Shown here in pieces: positions 1-5,157 of a DNA stretch of 5,414 nucleotides. The position numbers and the translations under genes were made by a program. Positions within the stretch are counted from its first letter, which is position 1. The number at the start of each line of letters is the position of its first letter. The notes beneath the pieces were generated by a model. That model saw only the letters and a program-made list of their open reading frames with translations, made no database searches and had not been told where the DNA came from. Location: the NCBI GenBank assembly GCA_018065765.1, contig JAGHSR010000032.1, positions 1 through 5,414 on the forward strand, in the 5' to 3' direction. The DNA is from Candidatus Colicola coprequi. GTDB lineage: Bacteria > Bacteroidota > Bacteroidia > Bacteroidales > Paludibacteraceae.

Positions 1-2
1 AC

Positions 3-65
3 AATGCACAATGCACGATGCACGGTTGGATTTTTGGGGTGCACGGTGCACGATGCACGATGCAC
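3..65. repeat. Heptamer repeat clusters (RATGCAC)
   Basis: Units of the form AATGCAC or GATGCAC run head to tail at 3-23 (three units). After a short T/G-rich spacer they continue at 38-65 (GGTGCAC twice, then GATGCAC twice). Short degenerate heptamer arrays of this kind are typical of non-coding, slippage-prone DNA. No function can be read from the sequence. Confidence 0.8.
4..35 (+). repeat. 32-bp exact direct repeat, copy 1
   Basis: Positions 4-35 are identical to 321-352. The repeat contains heptamer units (RATGCAC) followed by a GGTTGGATTTTT tail. The match breaks on both sides (A3 versus G320, G36 versus C353). Because the unique tail is also conserved, the two copies probably arose by duplication and not by independent slippage of the heptamers. 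Confidence 0.85.
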
Positions 66-230
66 GATGGTTTTGGGGTTCATGATGGTTTGAAAGAAGG
101 AGTTCATATTTGGTTATTTTTTAGTTATTCGTTGGTTGGCTTTCTTTATAGACTGTTGAGATATCCTAGAGAATCTAGACCGCTTCCGCTATTCTTGTAA
201 AGGTAGGTAAGAGATGGTAGTATGGCTCTG

Positions 231-285
231 TCAAGTGTCGGTCAAGTGTCGGTCAAGTGTCGGTCAAGTATCGGTCGACCGTCGG
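231..285 (+). repeat. Five-unit 11-bp tandem array
   Basis: The unit TCAAGTGTCGG is repeated exactly at 231-241, 242-252 and 253-263. A fourth copy at 264-274 has one change (GTG to GTA). A fifth diverged copy at 275-285 matches 8 of 11 positions. The 11-bp period is close to one helical turn, so equivalent faces of the units would align on one side of the DNA. Units are contiguous without unique spacers, which excludes a CRISPR array. It could be a protein-binding array or simply a variable-number tandem repeat. Confidence 0.9.
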
Positions 286-320
286 GAAAACAGTTGATAT
301 TTTTGTGTGGTTGGTTCACG

Positions 321-352
321 ATGCACAATGCACGATGCACGGTTGGATTTTT
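321..352 (+). repeat. 32-bp exact direct repeat, copy 2
   Basis: Identical to 4-35, in the same orientation and 317 bp away. This copy carries three RATGCAC-type units (from 320) and the same GGTTGGATTTTT tail. The two copies bracket the five-unit 11-bp array. Recombination between them would delete or duplicate a segment of 317 bp. No transposase or terminal inverted repeats are present, so this is not a recognisable mobile element. Confidence 0.85.
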
Positions 353-388
353 CGATTGAGGGTGTGTTTTTTAGTTGCCTAGGATACT

Positions 389-424
389 AGTTTAATAGGT
401 ATATAGTTTAATAGGTATATAGTT
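389..424 (+). repeat. 16-bp tandem duplication
   Basis: AGTTTAATAGGTATAT occurs at 389-404 and again without a gap at 405-420, followed by the first four bases of a third copy (421-424). It lies 10 bp beyond the stop codon of the ORF6N gene, so it would fall in that gene's 3' untranslated region. It is AT-rich and forms no strong hairpin. Confidence 0.85.
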
Positions 425-433
425 GAGAGTTGA

Positions 434-1471
434 CTAGTTTAGAATCAGTAAATCATTCTGCATTGCTTGGTCAATCAACGAATGATAGATGGAGGCTTCT
501 TTTACAAGAGTCATCGTCGTTACTCTATTCCCTCCATCTTTGGAGGAGGCGCCACAATGGTATATCTTTTCATTGGGTGTATTATAATCCGTCACAATAT
601 ATCGGTCATGGAAAATACCATTGGATACCTTATAAACAAACGACCTATCAGGATACTCGCGCTGAATATCATCCACCTCAAACTGATGTAAATAATGACC
701 TACATTGTCAGATATTACCACCACCTTAACATCATTCGGCGCGTAGTGCATCAACGACAAACTCTTCAAACCAATATAATCGTCTATCATAATGATGCTT
801 TCATGGGCTTGAGAATAAATCTGCTGATAAGCCAAATCCGATTCCACAGGTTGACCATTGAGAATAAGCCAACCATATTTCACCAACGGCTTGCTAAAAT
901 CCAACATAATATCCGATAACTCCGAACGTGTCACTACCTCACCAAGCGTATCTACCACCTGTGCCACCCTATTATCAATCTCAGCCAATGACTGTTTCAC
1001 CTCCATAATGTCCCGCATATTATCACTTGTCTGCAAAGACAATTGTAAGAATTCACGCTGACCAAGCACCCCTTGATTCTCAACAATATAATCCTTCATT
1101 TGCTTAAATAAACGAACCAATGCAATACTTTGCCGCGTAGCAATCGGTCCCCTCAATACCGTCATCAGCATATATATCCCTTGCTCCGTAAAGGCATGTA
1201 GTTTTTTACGGATACCGCCCCAACTTGAAGTGGAATTTTTGCATATCAAGATTGTATTGGTCTCTATTTCAGTAAGTTGGAAGTAAAAGTCTTCTGGGAA
1301 TTTCTCAATATTGTTTTTGACTTGACGATTAAAATCACTGGTACTATACCCATATATCGCAGCCAAATCCAAGTCCAACATCACTTGCTGTCCCCGAATC
1401 GTATAGATACAATCCTTCAACGATTGCTCATTGATGATTTCATTTCTCAATATGTCTTTATCTTTTGCCAT
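434..1471 (-). CDS. ORF6N domain protein with C-terminal PLD-like domain
   Basis: Two-domain protein of 345 residues. Residues about 11-128 match the ORF6N domain known from phage and accessory-DNA proteins thought to bind DNA: an IRGQQVMLDLDLAAIYG segment at 25-41, VKNNIEKFPEDFYFQLT at 51-67, a GGIRKK stretch at 85-90, AFTEQGIYML at 93-102 and a helical SIALVRLF segment at 115-122. Residues about 130-190 look like a helical linker, possibly coiled coil. Residues about 200-340 look phospholipase-D-like: a hydrophobic strand ending in DD (230-231), VKVVVISDN (248-256), H288-x-R290-x4-D295, and GASSKDGGN at 307-315. The canonical HxK motif has Arg in place of Lys, and there is one motif per chain, so catalysis is doubtful. 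The ATG at 1471 gives a full ORF6N domain; no Shine-Dalgarno is visible. Role inferred only: an accessory DNA-binding, possibly nuclease-like or regulatory protein. Confidence 0.9.
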   Translation of the reverse strand: MAKDKDILRNEIINEQSLKDCIYTIRGQQVMLDLDLAAIYGYSTSDFNRQVKNNIEKFPEDFYFQLTEIETNTILICKNSTSSWGGIRKKLHAFTEQGIYMLMTVLRGPIATRQSIALVRLFKQMKDYIVENQGVLGQREFLQLSLQTSDNMRDIMEVKQSLAEIDNRVAQVVDTLGEVVTRSELSDIMLDFSKPLVKYGWLILNGQPVESDLAYQQIYSQAHESIIMIDDYIGLKSLSLMHYAPNDVKVVVISDNVGHYLHQFEVDDIQREYPDRSFVYKVSNGIFHDRYIVTDYNTPNEKIYHCGASSKDGGNRVTTMTLVKEASIYHSLIDQAMQNDLLILN

Positions 1472-1505
1472 AATATTGGTTTGCGGTGCGTGGTTGGTTT
1501 TTTAT

Positions 1506-1646
1506 CTAGATGGTTAGATAGATAGAGTTGTAATAGTTCAATCGGTTAGTAGCGTTTCTATCAAACAAAACAACCCGCACCCCACCGCTGTGCGGCAAGG
1601 TGCAGGATATAACATAACGATGAAATATGTCAGCGAATTTGTACAT
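1506..1646 (-). CDS. Possible 46-residue leader ORF (doubtful)
   Basis: An ATG at 1646 opens a 46-codon frame ending in TAG at 1506-1508, just 34 nt before the ORF6N start. It would be translated from the predicted transcript of the promoter at 1727-1758. Its middle codons run straight through the terminator-like hairpin at 1574-1606. The peptide has no recognisable domain, no signal peptide and no ribosome binding site. If it is translated, ribosomes would melt the hairpin and couple translation to readthrough into the ORF6N gene. It is more likely a chance frame and is listed because of its position. Confidence 0.12.
   Translation of the reverse strand: MYKFADIFHRYVISCTLPHSGGVRVVLFDRNATNRLNYYNSIYLTI
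1562..1606 (-). terminator. Strong intrinsic-terminator-like hairpin
   Basis: Read on the minus strand, 1606-1592 pairs with 1588-1574 in a continuous 15-bp stem (11 Watson-Crick pairs and 4 G-U wobbles) closed by a 3-nt ACA loop. It is followed directly by a U-rich tail, UUGUUUUGUUUG (1573-1562). On the plus strand the stem is followed by an A/T mix and not a T tract, so the orientation is clearly minus. It sits between the promoter at 1727-1758 and the ORF6N start at 1471. It may end a small RNA, attenuate the ORF6N gene, or stop readthrough from the upstream operon. Confidence 0.7.
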
Positions 1647-1647
1647 A

Positions 1648-1679
1648 AGCTGTAGTGTGTCTTAGCTGTTTACTGTCTT
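1648..1679. repeat. Imperfect 16-bp tandem duplication
   Basis: Two adjacent 16-bp units, AGCTGTAGTGTGTCTT (1648-1663) and AGCTGTTTACTGTCTT (1664-1679), agree at 12 of 16 positions. The mismatches cluster in the four central bases. The duplication falls inside the predicted small RNA or leader and overlaps the arms of its internal hairpin, so alternative pairings are possible. Confidence 0.6.
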
Positions 1680-1692
1680 ATGTTCGGGTATT

Positions 1693-1708
1693 TCCAACTA
1701 AAGTTGGA
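1693..1708. promoter_or_regulatory. Perfect dyad downstream of the promoter
   Basis: TCCAACTAAAGTTGGA is a perfect inverted repeat with 7-bp arms and a 2-bp centre. It lies roughly 13-28 nt inside the transcript predicted from the promoter at 1727-1758. At DNA level it has the form of an operator for a dimeric repressor; at RNA level it can form a 6-bp stem with a UAAA tetraloop near the 5' end. Nothing in the window distinguishes the two. Confidence 0.4.
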
Positions 1709-1726
1709 GAAATCTCTAAAACGGCG

Positions 1727-1758
1727 CAAAGGTACTACATTTTTTTGGAATGTGCAAA
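1727..1758 (-). promoter_or_regulatory. Bacteroidetes-type promoter (-33/-7)
   Basis: On the minus strand a TTTG box (1758-1755) is followed after exactly 20 nt (1754-1735) by TACCTTTG (1734-1727). This fits the Bacteroides consensus TTTG-N19-21-TAnnTTTG used by the primary sigma factor in this phylum. The spacer contains a run of seven A. Transcription should start near 1720-1722 and run toward the ORF6N gene, with about 250 nt of leader. The promoter lies 60 nt beyond the stop of the upstream 441-residue gene. Confidence 0.7.
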
Positions 1759-1790
1759 TGGATTTTTAAGATTTTTTACAAAACGTTTCT

Positions 1791-1812
1791 TTGGTGCGAA
1801 CTTGGTGCGAAC
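1791..1812. repeat. Exact 11-bp tandem duplication after the operon stop
   Basis: TTGGTGCGAAC is present twice in direct succession (1791-1801 and 1802-1812), beginning 6 bp after the stop codon of the 441-residue gene. On the minus strand it reads as two short GGT/GTT-TCGC-ACC motifs that can form only tiny hairpins. The following minus-strand sequence is A-rich and not U-rich, so it is not a convincing terminator. Confidence 0.8.
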
Positions 1813-1818
1813 CTGCCT

Positions 1819-3144
1819 TTATTTAGCTTGTTCCACTTTGCTGAATTTCCCCTCAACCAACAACATGCCCGGCAGGATCTCCCCTCCCGCTACTTTGCGA
1901 AAAGTCGTGTAGTTCAACTCGGCACCCTCAGCCTGCTCCAAGACGGCATTGTAACGATTGTCCCATATCATCTTCTTGACAGGTTGCACTGTAGCAATGT
2001 ACTTGTATGTCGTGCTTTGCGTGTCGGCATGATACACACGCTGCACTACCTGAAACTTACTGGATTCCTGTACCCCCTCTTTCAGACCAATCTTAGCGGC
2101 ATACCCCACGATGCGACCCTTGTCCTCCAACACAGAGAAGACAGGTGTCTTGACTTTGAAGTCCTCATACTGTTTGCCCAAAGCCACGATGTTCTTATCC
2201 ATTGAGCGGGCACAAATGGTTTTAACCAATTCGGAACGTTCGTATTTGCCCTTGAGAACACTCTTTTTGTCATACTCATACTCGTGCGCCACATAGCGGA
2301 TACGAAAAGAGTTTGTGTCGCTCAGAAAAGCCTCAATTTTCTCTCTATTGGGAATAGCCGTATAGTGGTTGCGATAGAAATGATTGGCAATACTGTCATT
2401 CCAAATCAGCTGAAACAAGTAGCTGTGTGTCTTGACATTGAACCCCGTAAAACTATCTGCTATAGCACCGGTGGTGTTAGCCAATTTACTTCCCACATTA
2501 CCTCCTACAAAAGCATCAAACAATCCACCGATGACTTGCATACTGATTTTGGCCGCTCTCGCTTCCTCTTCTGCCGTGACATAGGTGATGTCATTCACCA
2601 ACACATAAGTCTGTCCTATCAGCTCCTCTCCGGCGTCCGACAAAGCCGATACGCCACGAACAGTCTGCATGGCGACTGCCACATCCACATCGGACGCATT
2701 GTACTGTCCTCGCTGCTGTATGAGAGAGGTATTGAAAGTTGCATTGTCCACAGAGTCGCCCTGCAGGTTAAACCATCGAGCCACCATAGCACGACCTATT
2801 TGTGCTTGATTGAGCATATGCTCCAAATGGAGCGCATTCGCCTTGATTTCCGATGCAGATAGTACATGCCCATATTTGGCCTTATACAACCCCACCTTGC
2901 CAGGGCGAACGCCCGTAATCAGACTATCGTTAATCACACGTACTCCCACATTGTGCTCGTCGTATTTGTCGGGCATGGGAATGGAATCAAAAGCACAATA
3001 GATATTGATACCAAACTCATCTTCGGGGTGATAGACCAACATCGTGGTTAACGAACTACGTCTATAGTCGGTAGCAACCCCTTGCGCCATCAGCAGGGAA
3101 CATGGCGCAAGCAACAATATAAAAACTACTAATCTACGTGACAT
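1819..3144 (-). CDS. Exported 441-residue protein, Bacteroidales family of unknown function
   Basis: Residues 1-20 form a Sec signal peptide (Arg-Arg start, hydrophobic core, cleavage predicted at A20|Q21), so the mature protein would begin with Gln. The middle has a GQTYVLVNDITYV stretch (177-189), a glycine-rich hydrophobic segment (about 203-235, with GG at 206-207 and 214-215 and G218, G226, G234) and YLFQLIWND (242-250). The C-terminal third looks beta-rich: VKTPVFSV (331-338), AKIGLKEGV (350-358), VQPVKKMIWDNRY (386-398) and LPGMLL (424-429). I recall this layout from uncharacterised Bacteroidales exported proteins but know no function. Start ATG at 3144 gives an intact signal peptide and lies 11 nt after the preceding stop, which implies co-transcription. 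It is the last gene of the operon. No lipobox and no catalytic motif are seen. It is likely periplasmic or outer-membrane associated. Confidence 0.92.
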   Translation of the reverse strand: MSRRLVVFILLLAPCSLLMAQGVATDYRRSSLTTMLVYHPEDEFGINIYCAFDSIPMPDKYDEHNVGVRVINDSLITGVRPGKVGLYKAKYGHVLSASEIKANALHLEHMLNQAQIGRAMVARWFNLQGDSVDNATFNTSLIQQRGQYNASDVDVAVAMQTVRGVSALSDAGEELIGQTYVLVNDITYVTAEEEARAAKISMQVIGGLFDAFVGGNVGSKLANTTGAIADSFTGFNVKTHSYLFQLIWNDSIANHFYRNHYTAIPNREKIEAFLSDTNSFRIRYVAHEYEYDKKSVLKGKYERSELVKTICARSMDKNIVALGKQYEDFKVKTPVFSVLEDKGRIVGYAAKIGLKEGVQESSKFQVVQRVYHADTQSTTYKYIATVQPVKKMIWDNRYNAVLEQAEGAELNYTTFRKVAGGEILPGMLLVEGKFSKVEQAK

Positions 3145-3155
3145 ACTTAATTCAT

Positions 3156-4112
3156 TTATCGCAGGAAACCGATATTGGTGGTTTGCTGTTGTTGATGTTG
3201 CCCATAAGCCACACCTACAGCGCGAGCTGCCTCAATACGCTGAGCCTCCAGATTGACACCATCCTGGTATTTCTTCATCTCAAATTTCCAGTCATCCAGC
3301 ACTTTGCCTTTGATTTCGCTATATAGTTTCATAGCATCTCCATAGCATGCAGCATCCGGATATATTTGTGCCAGGTACTCACCGGCTTTGGTTGCTCCCG
3401 TAGCATTTTGCTCAGCAGCCCACAACATACGTGCTTGTTGCAAGTTTTGTACGCATGTATAGTCTTGCATGGCCTTGAATACGCTCAATCCGGAAGAGAG
3501 AGCCTGCTGATAATGCTTGCATTGCGATGGGATAGTCATCAGCATGAATAATGCCTCTTCATAGCTATGCGCTTCGCTCAGAACCAAAGCACGCTGGATG
3601 ATGGTAGGTGCTTCGTTGTCGTAATATGCGATGATTTTTCGTTTGCCGTCCTCAACAAACTGTTTCATAGCCGGTGTATTCAGCTTGAGGTGCTTGAGTG
3701 CGTCCATATAGGCACGTGTTTCGGAACGTCCCATACCTTTGACGGTCTGTGCACTCGTTGCCACAACCGTCTTATTCGCCACATCAGCTATATAGAAGTT
3801 CGCCTCCATCGTCTCCACGATATTCATCGGAGGACCGGGCAAAACATCCTTGTCCTGCGGCACCATAAACATGGTCAGTACAAACTGGCTATTGTCCGAC
3901 ATGGAAGCTATACCATTTTGTGCAAGCAAAGAGAGTAGTTGGTTAGTAGCTTGTAAAGTGGCAGTCTCCGGGAAGGGTTCCACCATAGGTTCTATCATTA
4001 CCGATATAGGAAAGTACTCGGTTTTAGCGGTAGATTGCGCACCTTGTGCCATCAGCGACGAGATAGGAGCAATCATCATGAGCAGAAGTGCTACAAGTAT
4101 TATCTTTTTCAT
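3156..4112 (-). CDS. Exported 318-residue protein, Bacteroidales family of unknown function
   Basis: Residues 1-22 form a Sec signal peptide (KK, hydrophobic core, cleavage predicted at A22|Q23). The first half of the mature protein (about 32-165) looks alpha/beta: a strand EYFPISVMIEP (32-42), a helix (about 50-66), strands FVLTMFMVP (77-85) and NFYIADV (105-111), and KGMG at 125-128 followed by a helix. The second half (about 167-300) appears all-helical, with SYEEALFMLMTIPSQC (183-198) resembling a TPR-like helix pair. The tail has a QHQQQQ run (305-310). The order of strands, then a KGxG turn, then a helix loosely recalls LPP20/FlgT-like envelope domains, but this is inference. I know similar proteins beside DUF6175 genes in Bacteroidales but not their role. 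It lies between the other two exported proteins, with a 68-nt gap upstream and 11 nt downstream. The start gives a complete signal peptide. Confidence 0.92.
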   Translation of the reverse strand: MKKIILVALLLMMIAPISSLMAQGAQSTAKTEYFPISVMIEPMVEPFPETATLQATNQLLSLLAQNGIASMSDNSQFVLTMFMVPQDKDVLPGPPMNIVETMEANFYIADVANKTVVATSAQTVKGMGRSETRAYMDALKHLKLNTPAMKQFVEDGKRKIIAYYDNEAPTIIQRALVLSEAHSYEEALFMLMTIPSQCKHYQQALSSGLSVFKAMQDYTCVQNLQQARMLWAAEQNATGATKAGEYLAQIYPDAACYGDAMKLYSEIKGKVLDDWKFEMKKYQDGVNLEAQRIEAARAVGVAYGQHQQQQTTNIGFLR

Positions 4113-4180
4113 AAACTTACATTTTTTTAGGGGTGTTCTACATTTTTGATTTATAGGAGTCCTTTATAGCAGGCACACTA
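4113..4180 (-). other. 68-nt intra-operon gap, A-rich leader
   Basis: This is the longest gap in the gene run. Read on the minus strand it contains two CTATAAA motifs flanking a short AGGACTCCT palindrome, then AAAAATGTA twice, 21 nt apart, just before the ATG at 4112. A-rich sequence before the start is usual in Bacteroidetes, where Shine-Dalgarno sequences are often lacking. I see no TAnnTTTG promoter box and no terminator hairpin, so the genes on both sides are probably co-transcribed. Confidence 0.5.
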
Positions 4181-5140
4181 CTATTTTTCTCCGATAATCA
4201 ACACAGCACGTCCCAGTCCTTTGGTAACAACTTTAGACGGAATTTGGAATGGCTCTTTTTTAAGGGCTTTTTGGAGTTTTTTGGCAAATGCAGCTGCATC
4301 CATTGCGATGCCATAATCATCGTAGAGAGGGATGCGAACCTGTGTATAGTTGATGTGCGTTTCACTGGCATCCTTAACAGAGAATCGTTGACTAACCGTA
4401 TTTTGTGCCATCCAGCGATTCAGTATATCAACCAGTTCATCATCGCCATATTCTGTTTCCAGATCCACACCGGCTGCGTTATTGTCAAACACTTTGATAT
4501 CCAATCTTACCTCACGTCCCATCTCTTGCATCTGAGCAAAATGGTCCATGATGCGCGCCTGAAATCCATCCATATTGGCCACAATAGCTTCTTCGAGCAG
4601 CGTTGCCACATCAGCCGACATAGACGGAGCGCCTACCCCACTGACGGCACCGATGGTTTTGGAAGTATAGGCATCTTTAGCCTCCAATATGTAAGTTAAA
4701 GAATGCTTTGCCCCCAGATCGTTGAGTTCCCATGTCAGTTCGAGGATGATGTCAGCTTTGGCTGTTCGAGACAATTGATCCAAAGGTGTTTCTGCCAACT
4801 CATTACCGTTTTTGGACACCGTTAGGTTGTCCTCAGCACGTTCCTGTTCTATGTTTTTCAGCGTCTGCTCTAAATCCTCCAGCGGGAATTGCCGCTCTGC
4901 AAATAGGTCATTGATTTTGGCAATCGCCATTTTCAATTGGGTATTGGACTGCAACGCCTCACGGTATGCAGGCACTTTTTGCACATAATCCATATTGGTT
5001 ACTTCCGTATAGTAGCCATTGTTGATACACCAGCTCTCCGATGGAAAAACCATCAGTTCGGGCTTGCGTGCCTGCCCCATCACGGTCAAACAGGAAACCC
5101 ACAACATTGTCAATAGACAAACAAATGATATTTTTTTCAT
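4181..5140 (-). CDS. DUF6175 family exported protein
   Basis: I recognise this as DUF6175, a family of about 300 residues found in Bacteroidetes with no known function. A Sec signal peptide covers 1-22, with cleavage predicted at G22|Q23. The mature protein begins with KPELMVFPSESWC (26-38). Other family-like blocks are KADIILELTW (128-137), DAYTSKTIGAVSG (156-168), IKVFDN (215-220), LETEYGDDEL (227-236), WMAQNTV (243-249), VRIPLYDD (268-275) and the C-terminal TKGLGRAVLIIGEK (306-319). Residues 84-105 are probably helical. The length is complete for the family. C17 lies in the signal peptide but without a proper lipobox (WVSC), so a soluble periplasmic protein is more likely than a lipoprotein. 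The start ATG at 5140 is 17 nt after the preceding stop. The block at 128-168 loosely resembles strands of CsgG/LPP20-type envelope proteins, which is inference only. Confidence 0.93.
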   Translation of the reverse strand: MKKISFVCLLTMLWVSCLTVMGQARKPELMVFPSESWCINNGYYTEVTNMDYVQKVPAYREALQSNTQLKMAIAKINDLFAERQFPLEDLEQTLKNIEQERAEDNLTVSKNGNELAETPLDQLSRTAKADIILELTWELNDLGAKHSLTYILEAKDAYTSKTIGAVSGVGAPSMSADVATLLEEAIVANMDGFQARIMDHFAQMQEMGREVRLDIKVFDNNAAGVDLETEYGDDELVDILNRWMAQNTVSQRFSVKDASETHINYTQVRIPLYDDYGIAMDAAAFAKKLQKALKKEPFQIPSKVVTKGLGRAVLIIGEK

Positions 5141-5157
5141 ACTCTATGATTTAACCA

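Larger units (their letters stand above)
1..433. other. Gene-free, repeat-rich intergenic region
   Basis: I find no supportable gene in these 433 bases. The longest open frame (plus strand, about 18-200) starts inside a heptamer repeat and encodes a low-complexity peptide with no recognisable family. The stretch is T- and G-rich on the plus strand and holds three kinds of short repeats, listed separately. It lies downstream of the ORF6N gene, whose stop codon is at 434-436. No convincing terminator hairpin follows that stop. At 166-178 there is a short inverted repeat (CTAGA-GAA-TCTAG) that is too weak to interpret. Confidence 0.7.
1562..1721 (-). ncRNA. Candidate ~160-nt small RNA or attenuated leader
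   Basis: A Bacteroides-type promoter at 1727-1758 predicts a transcript starting near 1721, and the strong terminator-like hairpin would end it near 1562. In between lie a dyad able to form a 6-bp stem with a UAAA loop (1693-1708), and 7-bp complementary arms at 1677-1683 and 1643-1649 enclosing a 27-nt loop. I cannot assign it to a known RNA family. The alternative is a 250-nt 5' leader of the ORF6N gene in which the hairpin acts as an attenuator. No separate promoter matching the consensus is visible between the hairpin and the ORF6N start. Confidence 0.4.

Noticed and set aside
166..178. Inverted repeat CTAGA-GAA-TCTAG as an operator
   Set aside because: The 5-bp arms are AT-rich, there is no nearby promoter or gene start, and chance occurrence is likely.
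18..200. 60-codon plus-strand open frame in the left region
   Set aside because: It begins inside the heptamer repeats, encodes low-complexity sequence, has no family resemblance and no promoter.
231..285. CRISPR array
   Set aside because: The 11-bp units are contiguous with no unique spacers, and no cas genes are present.
298..305. Plus-strand TATTTTTG, a match to the -7 box TAnnTTTG
   Set aside because: No TTTG box lies 19-21 nt upstream, there is no gene downstream on the plus strand, and T-rich DNA gives such matches by chance.
1750..2205. 151-codon plus-strand open frame
   Set aside because: It is antisense to the clearly real 441-residue exported protein gene, begins in its 3' flank and shows no recognisable domain.
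2284..2862. 192-codon plus-strand open frame
   Set aside because: It is fully antisense to the 441-residue gene and its product looks random (Cys-, His- and Ser-rich, no family).
4151..4169. Terminator or hairpin in the 68-nt intra-operon gap
   Set aside because: The palindrome has only 4-bp arms (AGGA/TCCT), the imperfect extension is AT-only, and no U tract follows on the minus strand.
4244..4699. 151-codon plus-strand open frame
   Set aside because: It is fully antisense to the DUF6175 gene, which has strong family features and a signal peptide.
5083..5140. Lipoprotein signal in the DUF6175 protein (Cys17)
   Set aside because: The residues before Cys17 are W-V-S, a poor lipobox, and a better signal peptidase I site lies at G22|Q23.
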